A stretch of DNA of 64,000 nt from positions 558,001-622,000 of the forward strand of contig NZ_CP149932.1 of NCBI RefSeq assembly GCF_037949795.1, written 5' to 3'. Origin of the DNA: Thioclava sp. GXIMD2076. Its GTDB lineage: Bacteria; Pseudomonadota; Alphaproteobacteria; Rhodobacterales; Rhodobacteraceae. Under the pieces are notes generated by a model. That model did not search any database and had not been told where the DNA came from. It saw only the letters and a list, made by a program, of their open reading frames with translations. Position 1 is the stretch's first letter. Each line of letters begins with the position of its first letter. Made by a program: the position numbers and the translations under genes. Positions 9,087 through 17,432 of the stretch are shown here, in pieces.

Positions 9087-10523
9087 TCAGCCGCCCCGCT
9101 GTTCAAGCCGGTCGATCACGGCAGCGGGCACGCGGTCCTGCTGCAACTGGCTCAACAGGCTCTCGCGCTGGCTGGTGCTAAGGCCGGTATCGCGCTCGGC
9201 GGCCTCCATCAGGGCCTGACGGTGATCGGGGGTCAGGTCGATCAGGCTCTGGTCATGGGATGCCTCTGTCAGCGGACGCAGCTTGATCCCCTGCCCCAGA
9301 AGCGGGCTGCGCCGCGCCACGACCAGCGTGCCCTGCGGCAGATCCGAGCGCACTAGCACCGTATCGCCCTCGCGACGCAGGATGCGCGCCTGCGCGGCGT
9401 AAAGGCGGTTCTCGCCATCCAGCGCCAGCACCTCGCCATTCCCATCCACCGCCTGTGACGGAAGCCGCGCGACATCGGCCAGAAGCGGCTCGCTCAGCGT
9501 CACGGTCACAAAATCACCGGGCCGGAAGCCGCGCGTCTCCGCAAGGCGCGCGTAAAGAAGCCGTCCCGCCGTGCCCGCCTCGACACTTGCCCCCGCCCTG
9601 AGGAGCTGCGCCGACGATTGCACCTGCGCCTCCGCTGTCTCAAGCCGCACCTGCGCCTCCAGTGGCAGCAAGGCACCGCCCTCATCGGTCAGCCGCAAAA
9701 ACTGGCTGGTGGACACACGGAACGCGACTTCCAGCGCGCCCGGGTCGATCAGCTCGCCCAGCATCTCGTTGGCCGAGACCAGCCCGCCCTGCACCGCCAT
9801 CACCCCGCCGAGGATGCCGTCGAAGCCCGCGCGGATCACGGTCTCCGACAATTCGCGCTCGGCCTCGGCCAGATCGATCCGCGCGCGGCTCAGCGTGGTT
9901 TTCCCCTGATCGAGCACCGCCTGCGCCTGCGAGAGCGCCGAGCGGCGCGACAGAACGGCCTGATCAGCGGAAGAGGCGGCCAGTTCGGCCTCCTCGGTGA
10001 CCGCCGCCGAGCCGATCCCGCGTGTGTTCAGATCCTGCTGGCGTTGCAGCGCCTTGAGCCGCAGCGCGGCCTGTGCCTGCGCGGCCTTCAGGTCATCGCC
10101 GGCGATCACCAGCGCCCGTCCGGCCTGCGCGAGAGCCGCCTCGGCCTCGGACAGGCTGGCAGCCGCACTGTCGCGCGCGGCCTGCGCCTGCGCCGGATCG
10201 AGCCGCACCAGCACATCGCCCTGCCGCACCATTGCCCCATCCTCGAAGACAGGGGACAGCTCCACAACTGTTCCCCCGCTCGAGGCACGCAACTCCAGCC
10301 GCCGTGTCGAGCGGATCTCGCCATAGGCGGTCAGTTCGGGGCGAAGATCCTGATACTCAAGCGCCACCACATCGGCGGCATAAATACGTTCCGAGGGTGC
10401 TCTTGCGTGCCCGTGCTCCGTTCCGGACGGGCCCATCCGCATCACGGCCACCGCCGTGGCAAGCAGGCCAAGCGTCAGGGCAAACAGGAAAATTCCGCCA
10501 AGGCTGCGTGAAAGAAAATGCAT
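9087..10523 (-). CDS. RND efflux periplasmic adaptor (MFP/HlyD family)
   Basis: 478 residues. One N-terminal membrane helix (about 7-28) anchors the protein. A lipoyl/barrel-sandwich half follows (SGGTVVELSPVFEDGAMVRQGDVLVRLD), then an alanine-rich coiled-coil hairpin (about 110-215) and the second lipoyl half (VIRAGFDGILGGVMAVQGGLV). The beta-barrel and membrane-proximal domains complete a normal adaptor architecture. It bridges the permease encoded directly downstream to an outer-membrane channel encoded elsewhere. The C-terminal about 60 residues (ASHDQSLIDLTPDHRQALMEA...) form an additional predicted helical tail rich in Gln and Ser, not standard for the family. Confidence 0.9.
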   Translation of the reverse strand: MHFLSRSLGGIFLFALTLGLLATAVAVMRMGPSGTEHGHARAPSERIYAADVVALEYQDLRPELTAYGEIRSTRRLELRASSGGTVVELSPVFEDGAMVRQGDVLVRLDPAQAQAARDSAAASLSEAEAALAQAGRALVIAGDDLKAAQAQAALRLKALQRQQDLNTRGIGSAAVTEEAELAASSADQAVLSRRSALSQAQAVLDQGKTTLSRARIDLAEAERELSETVIRAGFDGILGGVMAVQGGLVSANEMLGELIDPGALEVAFRVSTSQFLRLTDEGGALLPLEAQVRLETAEAQVQSSAQLLRAGASVEAGTAGRLLYARLAETRGFRPGDFVTVTLSEPLLADVARLPSQAVDGNGEVLALDGENRLYAAQARILRREGDTVLVRSDLPQGTLVVARRSPLLGQGIKLRPLTEASHDQSLIDLTPDHRQALMEAAERDTGLSTSQRESLLSQLQQDRVPAAVIDRLEQRGG

Positions 10524-10616
10524 CTATGCGCGTATCCGGAACTATCGGGCGAGGTTGGAGCATTGTGCCAGTCTTTGCCGGTGCCGCATAGAAAAACTTG
10601 GCCGCCTGCGGCAGGT

Positions 10617-11447
10617 CTAGCCGTCGAGCCGCGCCCGCAGCGACAGGAGATCGGCCCATGTATCGCGCTTGGCCTCGGGCTGGCGCAGAAGCTGGGCGGG
10701 CGAATACATGGCGATCGCGGGCTTGCCAAAAGCCTCGGCCCATTGCCCGCGCAGACGGATAATCCCGCGTTTGCCGATCCCTGCCGAGCAGGCGGCATTT
10801 CCCATCAGGACCACAATATCGGGGTCCACCAGCTCGACCATCCGCATCAGGAACGGGCGCATCATCGCGATCTCGGCGGCTTCGGGCTCGCGCTGGCCCG
10901 GTGGGCGCCACGGCAGAACCGGCGCGACAAAGAGCGCCGCATTGCGGTCGGGGGCCTCGCGCCCCAGCCCGATGGCGCCAAACATCCGGTCGAGCATCCG
11001 CCCCTGCGCCCCCGTGAACGGACGGCCTGCGCGCTCGTCCTCGCGATCGGGCGCGTCGCCGATGACCAGAACACGCGCATTCTCGGGCCCTTCGGCACGC
11101 AGCGTGCAGCGCGCGCCCTTGCGTAGCTCGCAGGTCTCGAACGCATCGAGCGCCTCGTGCAGATCGGCCAGACTGCGCGCCTGCCCTGCCGCCTGCGCGG
11201 CCAGCCCGACATGATCGACCTGTGGCACGGCCTGAACGCGCACAGGCGCCGCCGGTTTTTCGGCCATAACAGGTGCGGCCTGCACGACCTCCGGCTTGGC
11301 CAGCCGGTCGGGCAGCGCGTAGCAATCCACCGCCCCGTCGCCCTGCGCCTCGTCCGCGCCCAGCTCGCATAGCCATTCGAGCGCCGCGAGGGCGGCATCA
11401 TAGCTCAGATCGGAGGGCGGGAGGTTATGCATGGTCATGACGCGCAT
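10617..11447 (-). CDS. Uracil-DNA glycosylase superfamily protein, altered motifs
   Basis: 276 residues from the ATG at 11447; ATGs at 11438 and 11432 are equally plausible starts. The C-terminal 170 residues show a family-4-like uracil-DNA glycosylase fold: VLVIGDAPDREDERAGRPFTG, then LPWRPPGQREP, VDPDIVVLMGNAA and SPAQLLRQPEAKR. The usual motif 1 is GEAPG and motif 3 is HP(A/S)xLLR. Here they read GDAPD and SPAQLLR, so the motif-3 histidine is a serine (codon TCG). Cysteines for a 4Fe-4S cluster are not all present. The fold assignment is firm; catalytic activity on uracil is doubtful. It is divergent from pheA. Confidence 0.82.
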   Translation of the reverse strand: MRVMTMHNLPPSDLSYDAALAALEWLCELGADEAQGDGAVDCYALPDRLAKPEVVQAAPVMAEKPAAPVRVQAVPQVDHVGLAAQAAGQARSLADLHEALDAFETCELRKGARCTLRAEGPENARVLVIGDAPDREDERAGRPFTGAQGRMLDRMFGAIGLGREAPDRNAALFVAPVLPWRPPGQREPEAAEIAMMRPFLMRMVELVDPDIVVLMGNAACSAGIGKRGIIRLRGQWAEAFGKPAIAMYSPAQLLRQPEAKRDTWADLLSLRARLDG

Positions 11448-11567
11448 CTTAGTCGCGCGGCTCCAGACGGTAAATCCCCTACCTGCCGCACAGCTCCCGA
11501 CGATATTTTCCTTTTCTTGCAGGCAATCTGGCGGTAGGCAGCTTGGCAAACAGACAGGAAGAACCCG

Positions 11568-12416
11568 ATGACCACGACCGGAAAAATCGCTTTTCAAGGT
11601 GAATTGGGGGCCTATTCCCATCAGGCCTGCCATGATGCGCTCCCCGATATGGAGGCCCTTCCCTGCCGGACCTTCGAGGATGCGATCGAGGCCGTCCGCT
11701 CGGGCGAGGCCGATCTGGGCATGCTGCCGGTCGAGAACTCCACCTATGGCCGCGTGGCCGATATCCACCAGCTGCTGCCATCCTCGGGGCTGAAGGTGAT
11801 CGGCGAGGCGTTCGTGCGAGTGCATATCAACCTGCTGGCCCTGCCCGGCACAGAGCTGTCCGAGGTGAAATCGGCGATGTCGCATACCGTCCTTCTGGGG
11901 CAGGTCCGCAACTTCCTGAGCGCCCATAACCTGCACCGCATCGTGGGGGCCGATACCGCAGGCTCCGCCAAGATCGTGGCCGAAAAAGGCGACCGCTCGG
12001 TTGCGGCACTGGCCTCGGAGCTGGCAGGCGATATCTACGGGCTCGAGGTTCTGGCTCGCCATATCGAGGATGCCTCGAACAATACGACCCGCTTCCTTGT
12101 TATGTCGCGCCAGCCCGATTTCTCGCGCCGTTCCGAGCGGATGATGACCAGCTTCATCTTCCGCGTGCGCAATATTCCGGCCGCCCTCTACAAGGCGCTT
12201 GGCGGCTTTGCGACCAATGGCGTGAACATGACCAAGCTCGAGAGCTACATGGTGCGCGGCAATTTCACCGCAACCCAGTTCTATGCCGATGTCGAAGGCC
12301 ACCCCGAGGACCCCAACCTGAAACTGGCGCTCGAGGAGCTGTCCTATTTCACCGATATGATGGAAATCCTCGGCGTCTATCCGGCAGATCCGATCCGTCA
12401 GGAAATCTGCGGCTAA
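11568..12416 (+). CDS. pheA: Prephenate dehydratase
   Basis: 282-residue monofunctional prephenate dehydratase, converting prephenate to phenylpyruvate in phenylalanine biosynthesis. The catalytic domain (1-185) opens with IAFQGELGAYSHQA and contains GMLPVENSTYGRV and the TRF motif (174-176 in NNTTRFLVM). A regulatory ACT domain follows, with KLESYMVRGNF and FYADVEGH, the phenylalanine-binding region of the family. There is no chorismate mutase domain, as is usual in alphaproteobacteria. A Shine-Dalgarno (AGGAAGAACCCG) precedes the ATG. The 120-bp region shared with the divergent glycosylase gene must hold its promoter. Confidence 0.96.
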   Translation: MTTTGKIAFQGELGAYSHQACHDALPDMEALPCRTFEDAIEAVRSGEADLGMLPVENSTYGRVADIHQLLPSSGLKVIGEAFVRVHINLLALPGTELSEVKSAMSHTVLLGQVRNFLSAHNLHRIVGADTAGSAKIVAEKGDRSVAALASELAGDIYGLEVLARHIEDASNNTTRFLVMSRQPDFSRRSERMMTSFIFRVRNIPAALYKALGGFATNGVNMTKLESYMVRGNFTATQFYADVEGHPEDPNLKLALEELSYFTDMMEILGVYPADPIRQEICG

Positions 12417-12458
12417 GCGGCCGCACGGAGCCCAATGCGGGCAGCTAGGGCCCGTAGA

Positions 12459-12932
12459 TCACGCCTGACCCGATGCCTCGTAGCGGGCCGAGATCTCCTT
12501 GGCCTGCTTCGATATGCGGTCGGCGAATTTGCGGTCGAGACTAGAGCGGCCAAGCTTTGCCGATTGCAGCATGAGCCGCGCGCCCAGCGTGCGCGGACGT
12601 ATATCCAGCCCGACCTGCAACCGCGTGCGGGTGCGCGACAGCGCGGTCAGCAGGATCACCGTCTCGATCAGGAAGCTCGACGATTCGCCTGAAAGCCCCA
12701 CCGCCTCCGGACGCTCGAACCGCGTGACCTCCGCAGTCAGCTTGCGCATCTTGCCCCGCAGGCGGAAAGCGATCTCCCAGCTTGCGCCTTTGCCCGCGCC
12801 TTCCAGCTGGTCGGTGCGGTGAAGTTTCACACCACGCTCGCGGGCAACCTCTTCAATAGCATCGAAGCGGCTGAGCTCGTCGAAGACAAACTCAACAGGG
12901 ACAGGCATATCTTCTCTGGTCGAGAATTTCAT
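12459..12932 (-). CDS. SRPBCC (START-like) family protein
   Basis: 157 residues with no signal peptide or membrane segment. It begins MKFSTREDMPVPVEFVFDELSRFDAIEE and alternates predicted strands with a long C-terminal helix, which fits the SRPBCC/polyketide-cyclase-like fold that binds hydrophobic ligands in a cavity. No catalytic residues can be assigned and the ligand is unknown. The start at 12932 is supported by a perfect AAGGAG seven bases upstream. It is convergent with pheA; the next gene upstream (nudC) is on the same strand, 72 bp away. A close relative is, from memory, a regular member of Rhodobacterales genomes. Confidence 0.75.
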   Translation of the reverse strand: MKFSTREDMPVPVEFVFDELSRFDAIEEVARERGVKLHRTDQLEGAGKGASWEIAFRLRGKMRKLTAEVTRFERPEAVGLSGESSSFLIETVILLTALSRTRTRLQVGLDIRPRTLGARLMLQSAKLGRSSLDRKFADRISKQAKEISARYEASGQA

Positions 12933-13004
12933 CCGGCACTCCTTGGCACATGCCAACTGAAAAGATCACGGCGATCATGACGTTAGGTCTGATCTAGACG
13001 CCAT

Positions 13005-13943
13005 TCACAGACGGTCTGCAAGCCATTCCCGCATTAACCAACCTGCAATGGCACCGCGACGTGGCGCGCGTATCACGCTATCGCGCCCCGCCAGCACCTG
13101 CAACAGCCGCTCGCGACTGATCCAGAGTGCATCCTCGATCTCGATCGGGTCCGTCACGATCTCGCGGCTGAGCGCCTCGGCATGGCACCCCATCATCAGC
13201 GAGGCCGGAAAGGGCCAAGGCTGCGAGGCCACGGGCCGGACGGGGCCAACGCTTACCGAGGTTTCCTCGAAGACTTCGCGACGCACGGCGGCCTCGACCG
13301 TCTCGCCGGGTTCCATGAAGCCCGCGAGACAGGAATACATCCCCTCCGGCCAATTGGGGTTACGCCCCAGCAGCAGGTCGTTGCCGTGGGTCACCAGCAT
13401 GATGACACAGGGATCTGTGCGCGGGAAATGCGCGGCCCCGCAGGACGGACATTGCCGCTGCCAGCCCGATTGCACCGGTTCGGATCTCTGGCCGCAGCTG
13501 GCGCAGAACCCGTGGCTGCGGTGCCAGCCGAGCACCCCGCGCGCCGTGGCCGACAGCTCGGCCTCGAGCGGGGTCAGATCCGTCATCACCTCGCGCAGAT
13601 CGCGGAAACCATGACCCTCGGGGGCGGAGATGTCGGGCGGAAGATCCCGCGCGACGATCATCTTTCCCTCGACCTGCCCCAAGAGCACCTGCGTGCCCGC
13701 CTGCCCCGAAAAAAACGGCGCGGAAGCCGGCAGAAGCCCCAGAACGGGCGTTGCCTCGTGATCGCCGCAGCACAGGATTTGCCCCTGCGCCACCGCCAGA
13801 ACCCACGCATCCGCCAGATCGGGCATCTCACGCGAAAGCCCGGCACGGTCCAGCCCGCCCCCCGCAAAGGCCAGCCCTGTCCGACGGTCGTGGAAAAACG
13901 GTCCTTGCGATGGAAGGATTCGGCCAGAAGCAGCAGATGACAT
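13005..13943 (-). CDS. nudC: NAD(+) diphosphatase / NAD-decapping hydrolase
   Basis: 312-residue Nudix enzyme that cleaves NAD(H) to NMN(H) and AMP and can remove NAD caps from RNA. An N-terminal NudC-type domain is followed by a zinc ribbon (Cys147, 150, 165, 168), the Nudix box GFMEPGETVEAAVRREVFEE (208-227) and the specificity motif SQPWPFPASLM (240-250) that separates NudC from other Nudix proteins. Full length. Monocistronic and divergent from cpdB. The 194-bp spacer to cpdB is noticeably AT-rich and holds GTGAC-N5-GTCAC (14042-14056) and a GGCGATC/GATCGCC hairpin (14104-14120). Confidence 0.94.
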   Translation of the reverse strand: MSSAASGRILPSQGPFFHDRRTGLAFAGGGLDRAGLSREMPDLADAWVLAVAQGQILCCGDHEATPVLGLLPASAPFFSGQAGTQVLLGQVEGKMIVARDLPPDISAPEGHGFRDLREVMTDLTPLEAELSATARGVLGWHRSHGFCASCGQRSEPVQSGWQRQCPSCGAAHFPRTDPCVIMLVTHGNDLLLGRNPNWPEGMYSCLAGFMEPGETVEAAVRREVFEETSVSVGPVRPVASQPWPFPASLMMGCHAEALSREIVTDPIEIEDALWISRERLLQVLAGRDSVIRAPRRGAIAGWLMREWLADRL

Positions 13944-14137
13944 GAAGGGAGACCCCGATTTTAAGTCTGGTTACGCAATACGCTTGCTTAGTGTTACGAA
14001 TTTAGGCCTTAATCGTCAAAAGAGTATAGCTTTTCCCTCCGTGACCTGATGTCACAAATACACCTTAGGGTTGAGCGTGGTTAATATGGTATGAGTGACA
14101 AAAGGCGATCTTGGATCGCCCGTTCGAGAGGAATGCG

Positions 14138-16048
14138 ATGCCCGTGCCCACGCAGCAGCCGCATAACGGCCAAGTGACAACCCTGCGTCTGCGCCTTCTG
14201 GCAACGACGGATCTGCACGGGCATGTGCGGGGCTATGACCTGTTTTCCGACCGTGAGGATACCAGCTGCGGGCTCGCGCGGGTGGCAACCCTGATCGACG
14301 CCGCCCGCGCCGACTGTCCGAACACTTTGTTGTTCGACAATGGAGACTTCCTGCAAGGAACGCCGCTGACCGAATACTGGGCGCGCAACCGCACCGGGCG
14401 TCCCGCCGCGCCCCATCCGGTGATCGAGGCGATGAATGCGTTGGGCTATGATGCGGTAGCGCTGGGAAATCACGAATTCAATTACGGTCTGGAATTCCTT
14501 CTCGAAAGCCTGTCGGACGCGCGTTTCCCCTGCCTTGCGGCCAATGCCCTGACCGCGCAGGGGGCGCCGCTGACCCAATCCCATACGATCATCGAGCGGG
14601 CGCTGACCGATGAGGCGGGCACGGTCCATATGCTTCGGATCGGGGTCTTTGGCGTGTTACCGCCGCAATTCATCCTGTGGGACAGTGCGTTTCTGGCCGG
14701 CCGACTGCAAAGCCGTGCCATTGTCGATACCGCCAGAGACGAGATCGCGACACTCAAGGCGCAGGGCTGCGATCTGGTCGTCGCGCTTGCCCATACCGGC
14801 ATCGACCCCGATGCGCGCGAGGACGATCCCCATGCCGAGCATGTCGCGACCCTTCTGGCCCGCCTCGAGGGGCTGGATGCGCTTGTTGCCGGCCATGACC
14901 ACATCACTTTCCCCGGCCCTGACGTGCCCGCGCGGGACTGGATCGACCCCGAGCACGGCGTCCTGCATGGCGTGCCAACCGTCACGCCCGGCCATTTCGG
15001 CAGCCATCTGGGGCAGATCGACCTGACATTACATCACGATGCTCAGGGGTGGCAGGTGGCCCGCGCGCAGGTGCAGGCCATCCCTGTCCGCCAGACGCCC
15101 AGCGTGCCCGAGGCGCCGAGAATCGTGGCCTGCACGGCACAGGCCCATGACGAGGTGCAGCGCCATAGCCGGCAGCGTATCGCGCGGCTCGATGTACCGC
15201 TGCACAGCTATTTCTCGCTGGCCGCGCCCGATGCCGCCCTGACCTTCGTGGCCCATGCCCAGCGCGAGCATGTGCGAACCCTGCTGGAAGGCCGGATCGA
15301 AGGGGAATTACCCCTGCTTTCGGCTGTAGCCCCTTGCAAATCGGGCGGGAGATCAGGGACGGAATATTATCTCGATCTGAAACCCGGCCCGCTCAGTATC
15401 CGCAATCTCAGCGAGATCTATCTATTCCCCAATATCGTCACTGCCGTCATCATCGACGGTGCCGGGCTGAAGAGCTGGCTCGAGCGGGCCGCCATCGTTT
15501 TCGAGACAATCCCCGCTGGCTCGCAGGGCCAGACACTGATCCGCCCCAGCGTCCCCGCCTATAATTTCGACGTCATGCTGGGCCTGACCTACGAGATCGA
15601 CATCTCGGCCCCGCCTGCCTTTGATCTGCAAGGGGCAGCGACAGGCGAGGGGCACGGGCGTATCCGCGATATGCGCCATCAGGGGCGACCCGTCGAGGAT
15701 ACCCAGAAATTCGTCGTGGCGACCAATAACTACCGCTCTGCCTTCGCGGGTCAGTTTACGGGGCTTGAGGCGCTGCGGATCGATCTGGGGCCGGATGTCG
15801 CCTCCCGCGACATGCTGATCGAGGCCGCGCGCCGTTGGGAAACCGTGCATCCCCAGCCCGAGCCGATCTGGCAGTTCAGGGATCAGCCCGATACCTACGC
15901 CCGCCTTATCACCGGCGCCGGCGCGCTGGCCTATACCGCCCAGATGGGCAGGTTCGGGCTTTCGGTCGAGGAGCATTGCGAGGACGGAACCGTCACTCTG
16001 TGCAAACAGCTTTTCGAAGAGGTCCGCCGCAGCGGCACACTGGGCTGA
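14138..16048 (+). CDS. cpdB: CpdB-like 2',3'-cyclic-nucleotide phosphodiesterase/3'-nucleotidase, no signal peptide
   Basis: 636 residues. The N-terminal calcineurin-like metallophosphoesterase domain shows LATTDLHGHVRGYD (21-34), DNGDFLQGTP (67-76), GNHEF (110-114), a single-letter His region GHDHITFPG and PGHFGSHLG. The C-terminal 5'-nucleotidase domain binds the nucleoside (NPY-like NIVTAVIIDG, YNFDVMLGLTYEID, NYRSAF). Family members in enterobacteria are periplasmic, but this protein starts MPVPTQQPHNGQV with no hydrophobic leader, so it may act in the cytoplasm. The start at 14138 has GAGAGGAATGCG before it; the TTG at 14111 would not add a leader either. It could also hydrolyse other cyclic or 3'-nucleotides. 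Confidence 0.88.
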   Translation: MPVPTQQPHNGQVTTLRLRLLATTDLHGHVRGYDLFSDREDTSCGLARVATLIDAARADCPNTLLFDNGDFLQGTPLTEYWARNRTGRPAAPHPVIEAMNALGYDAVALGNHEFNYGLEFLLESLSDARFPCLAANALTAQGAPLTQSHTIIERALTDEAGTVHMLRIGVFGVLPPQFILWDSAFLAGRLQSRAIVDTARDEIATLKAQGCDLVVALAHTGIDPDAREDDPHAEHVATLLARLEGLDALVAGHDHITFPGPDVPARDWIDPEHGVLHGVPTVTPGHFGSHLGQIDLTLHHDAQGWQVARAQVQAIPVRQTPSVPEAPRIVACTAQAHDEVQRHSRQRIARLDVPLHSYFSLAAPDAALTFVAHAQREHVRTLLEGRIEGELPLLSAVAPCKSGGRSGTEYYLDLKPGPLSIRNLSEIYLFPNIVTAVIIDGAGLKSWLERAAIVFETIPAGSQGQTLIRPSVPAYNFDVMLGLTYEIDISAPPAFDLQGAATGEGHGRIRDMRHQGRPVEDTQKFVVATNNYRSAFAGQFTGLEALRIDLGPDVASRDMLIEAARRWETVHPQPEPIWQFRDQPDTYARLITGAGALAYTAQMGRFGLSVEEHCEDGTVTLCKQLFEEVRRSGTLG

Positions 16049-16060
16049 ACCGCGCGATGG

Positions 16061-16411
16061 CTACCGTGTGTCGCGGCAATGCGCGCGGAAGGCGCGCTTG
16101 AGCAGATCCAGCTCTGCCTGCAACCGGTCGACCTGCGCAACCAGTTCCTGTGCGACCGGCGCGCCCGCCAGAAGGGGCAACCGCGCGACCACTTCGCCCG
16201 AGTGTTCCGCCAGCAGGAGGGTCTGGGCCCCCTCCTCCAGCATCTGCACCGGCAGTGGCTGGCGCAGGCGCCAGCGTCCTTCTCCGAGATCCTCCCATAT
16301 CCCGTCCTCGAGCACCGTTCCGTGGCAACTGACCTCCAGAACGGGCTGTCCCGGGGCAGACAGCTCGACGATCCATTCACCGGCGCGCAGGCGTGAGAAT
16401 TCGACAGTCAT
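16061..16411 (-). CDS. Conserved protein of unknown function, coiled-coil end
   Basis: 116 residues, no signal peptide or membrane segment. The first 75 residues look like a small beta-rich domain (VEFSRLRAGEWIVELSA, then LEVSCHGTVLEDG). The last 35 form a likely coiled coil with hydrophobic heptads (LVAQVDRLQAELDLLKRAFRAHC). Function unrecognised. It lies 30 bp downstream of the 16442-17206 gene on the same strand, so the two probably form an operon. It is convergent with cpdB at a distance of 12 bp, so there is little room for a terminator. Confidence 0.7.
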   Translation of the reverse strand: MTVEFSRLRAGEWIVELSAPGQPVLEVSCHGTVLEDGIWEDLGEGRWRLRQPLPVQMLEEGAQTLLLAEHSGEVVARLPLLAGAPVAQELVAQVDRLQAELDLLKRAFRAHCRDTR

Positions 16412-16441
16412 AGGCGGGGCTCCTTCGGAGAAGAGTTCGGG

Positions 16442-17206
16442 TCAGAGATCGGCACGCGGATGGCGTAGAAGCGTCATATCACGCAGCGTGATCTTGTTCA
16501 TTGCGGGCGCCTCGAAGAGCAGATCGATCCACGCTTTCTCGAGCCGCTTCTCGTTGAGTTTGGTATAGGCCAGATCGAACTGGACGACCCCGCCGCCCTC
16601 GGGCATCTGGCCCAGAAGCTGGTCATGATTGGGCCCGTGCTGGATGTTGAAACGGCAATAGACAGGACGGGGCTCTTCCATCTCTATATCGAGATCGAGC
16701 TCGACCAGATGATGCAGCCGGAAGCCGGAAACCGCATCCTGGGGTAGATCGAGCACCAGCGAGAGGAAACTGCCATGGAAGCCGAACACCTCCAGCTCGA
16801 TGCCGAAAGGCGTGGCGCTTGCGCCGGTATTGCGGATCTGGCGCAGGCTTATCTCCTGCGACGGGCAGTCATGGAACAGCTTTATCCCCTCGCCGAGCAG
16901 ACTGCCCGAGGCGGCCCCCGCCAGCTGGTCCGGCGCGACCGGCAGGGTCATAACCGGTGGCCGCCATGCCCAGTCACACCCCAAGGGCCGTTCGATCGTC
17001 TCGCTGCGCGCGAAACGCGCCGCCCGCTCGCAGGAAATCGTATGACACAGGGCCTCCCCCGTGCGCGTCAGCTCGGTGACCTCGCGCCAGAGCTCAGACA
17101 GATCGCCCGCACCCCGCAACCGTGCTGCTTTCTGCGCCCTCTCCCAGCGCCGCTGCATCCGCCTGAATGCCAGCCGGTCCATCAGACCGCTCTGTCTTTG
17201 CGCCAT
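16442..17206 (-). CDS. Unknown protein, probably DUF6478 family
   Basis: 254 residues with a basic N-terminus (MAQRQSGLMDRLAFRRMQRRWERAQKA is split here only to show its charge) and no membrane segment. The middle contains RPLGCDWAWRPPV. The second half is predicted beta-rich, with FGIELEVFGFHGSFLSLVLD, a hydrophobic block of an all-beta domain, and FNIQHGPNHDQLLGQMPE. This pattern matches my memory of a Rhodobacterales-only family (DUF6478) of unknown function. The ATG at 17206 was chosen; a TTG at 17260 is an alternative. First gene of a two-gene unit with the 116-residue protein. The 226 bases upstream hold no gene. Confidence 0.72.
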   Translation of the reverse strand: MAQRQSGLMDRLAFRRMQRRWERAQKAARLRGAGDLSELWREVTELTRTGEALCHTISCERAARFARSETIERPLGCDWAWRPPVMTLPVAPDQLAGAASGSLLGEGIKLFHDCPSQEISLRQIRNTGASATPFGIELEVFGFHGSFLSLVLDLPQDAVSGFRLHHLVELDLDIEMEEPRPVYCRFNIQHGPNHDQLLGQMPEGGGVVQFDLAYTKLNEKRLEKAWIDLLFEAPAMNKITLRDMTLLRHPRADL

Positions 17207-17432
17207 TTTCCGCCCCGCTTCCCCGACTTGCGCCCCGTCACTATCAGACCAAGCAGACAAGTTGCGTTACGTCAAGACTGCGCGATCAGAAGCCCCTGAG
17301 GTTATTTCGTATTTCATCTGCCGTAAGATATGGCGGCACGGCTTCCTGACCAGAACCGCCGGAGGCGAGTTATTCCGCGAGCTGCGGCCTGATCCAGACC
17401 GGTTACGGCAGGGACCGGTTAGCGCGCAGCCG

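Noticed and set aside
14042..14056. CRP-like inverted repeat before cpdB
   Set aside because: The arms GTGAC/GTCAC have five bases between them, giving the wrong spacing for the usual TGTGA-N6-TCACA site; kept only as a remark in nudC.
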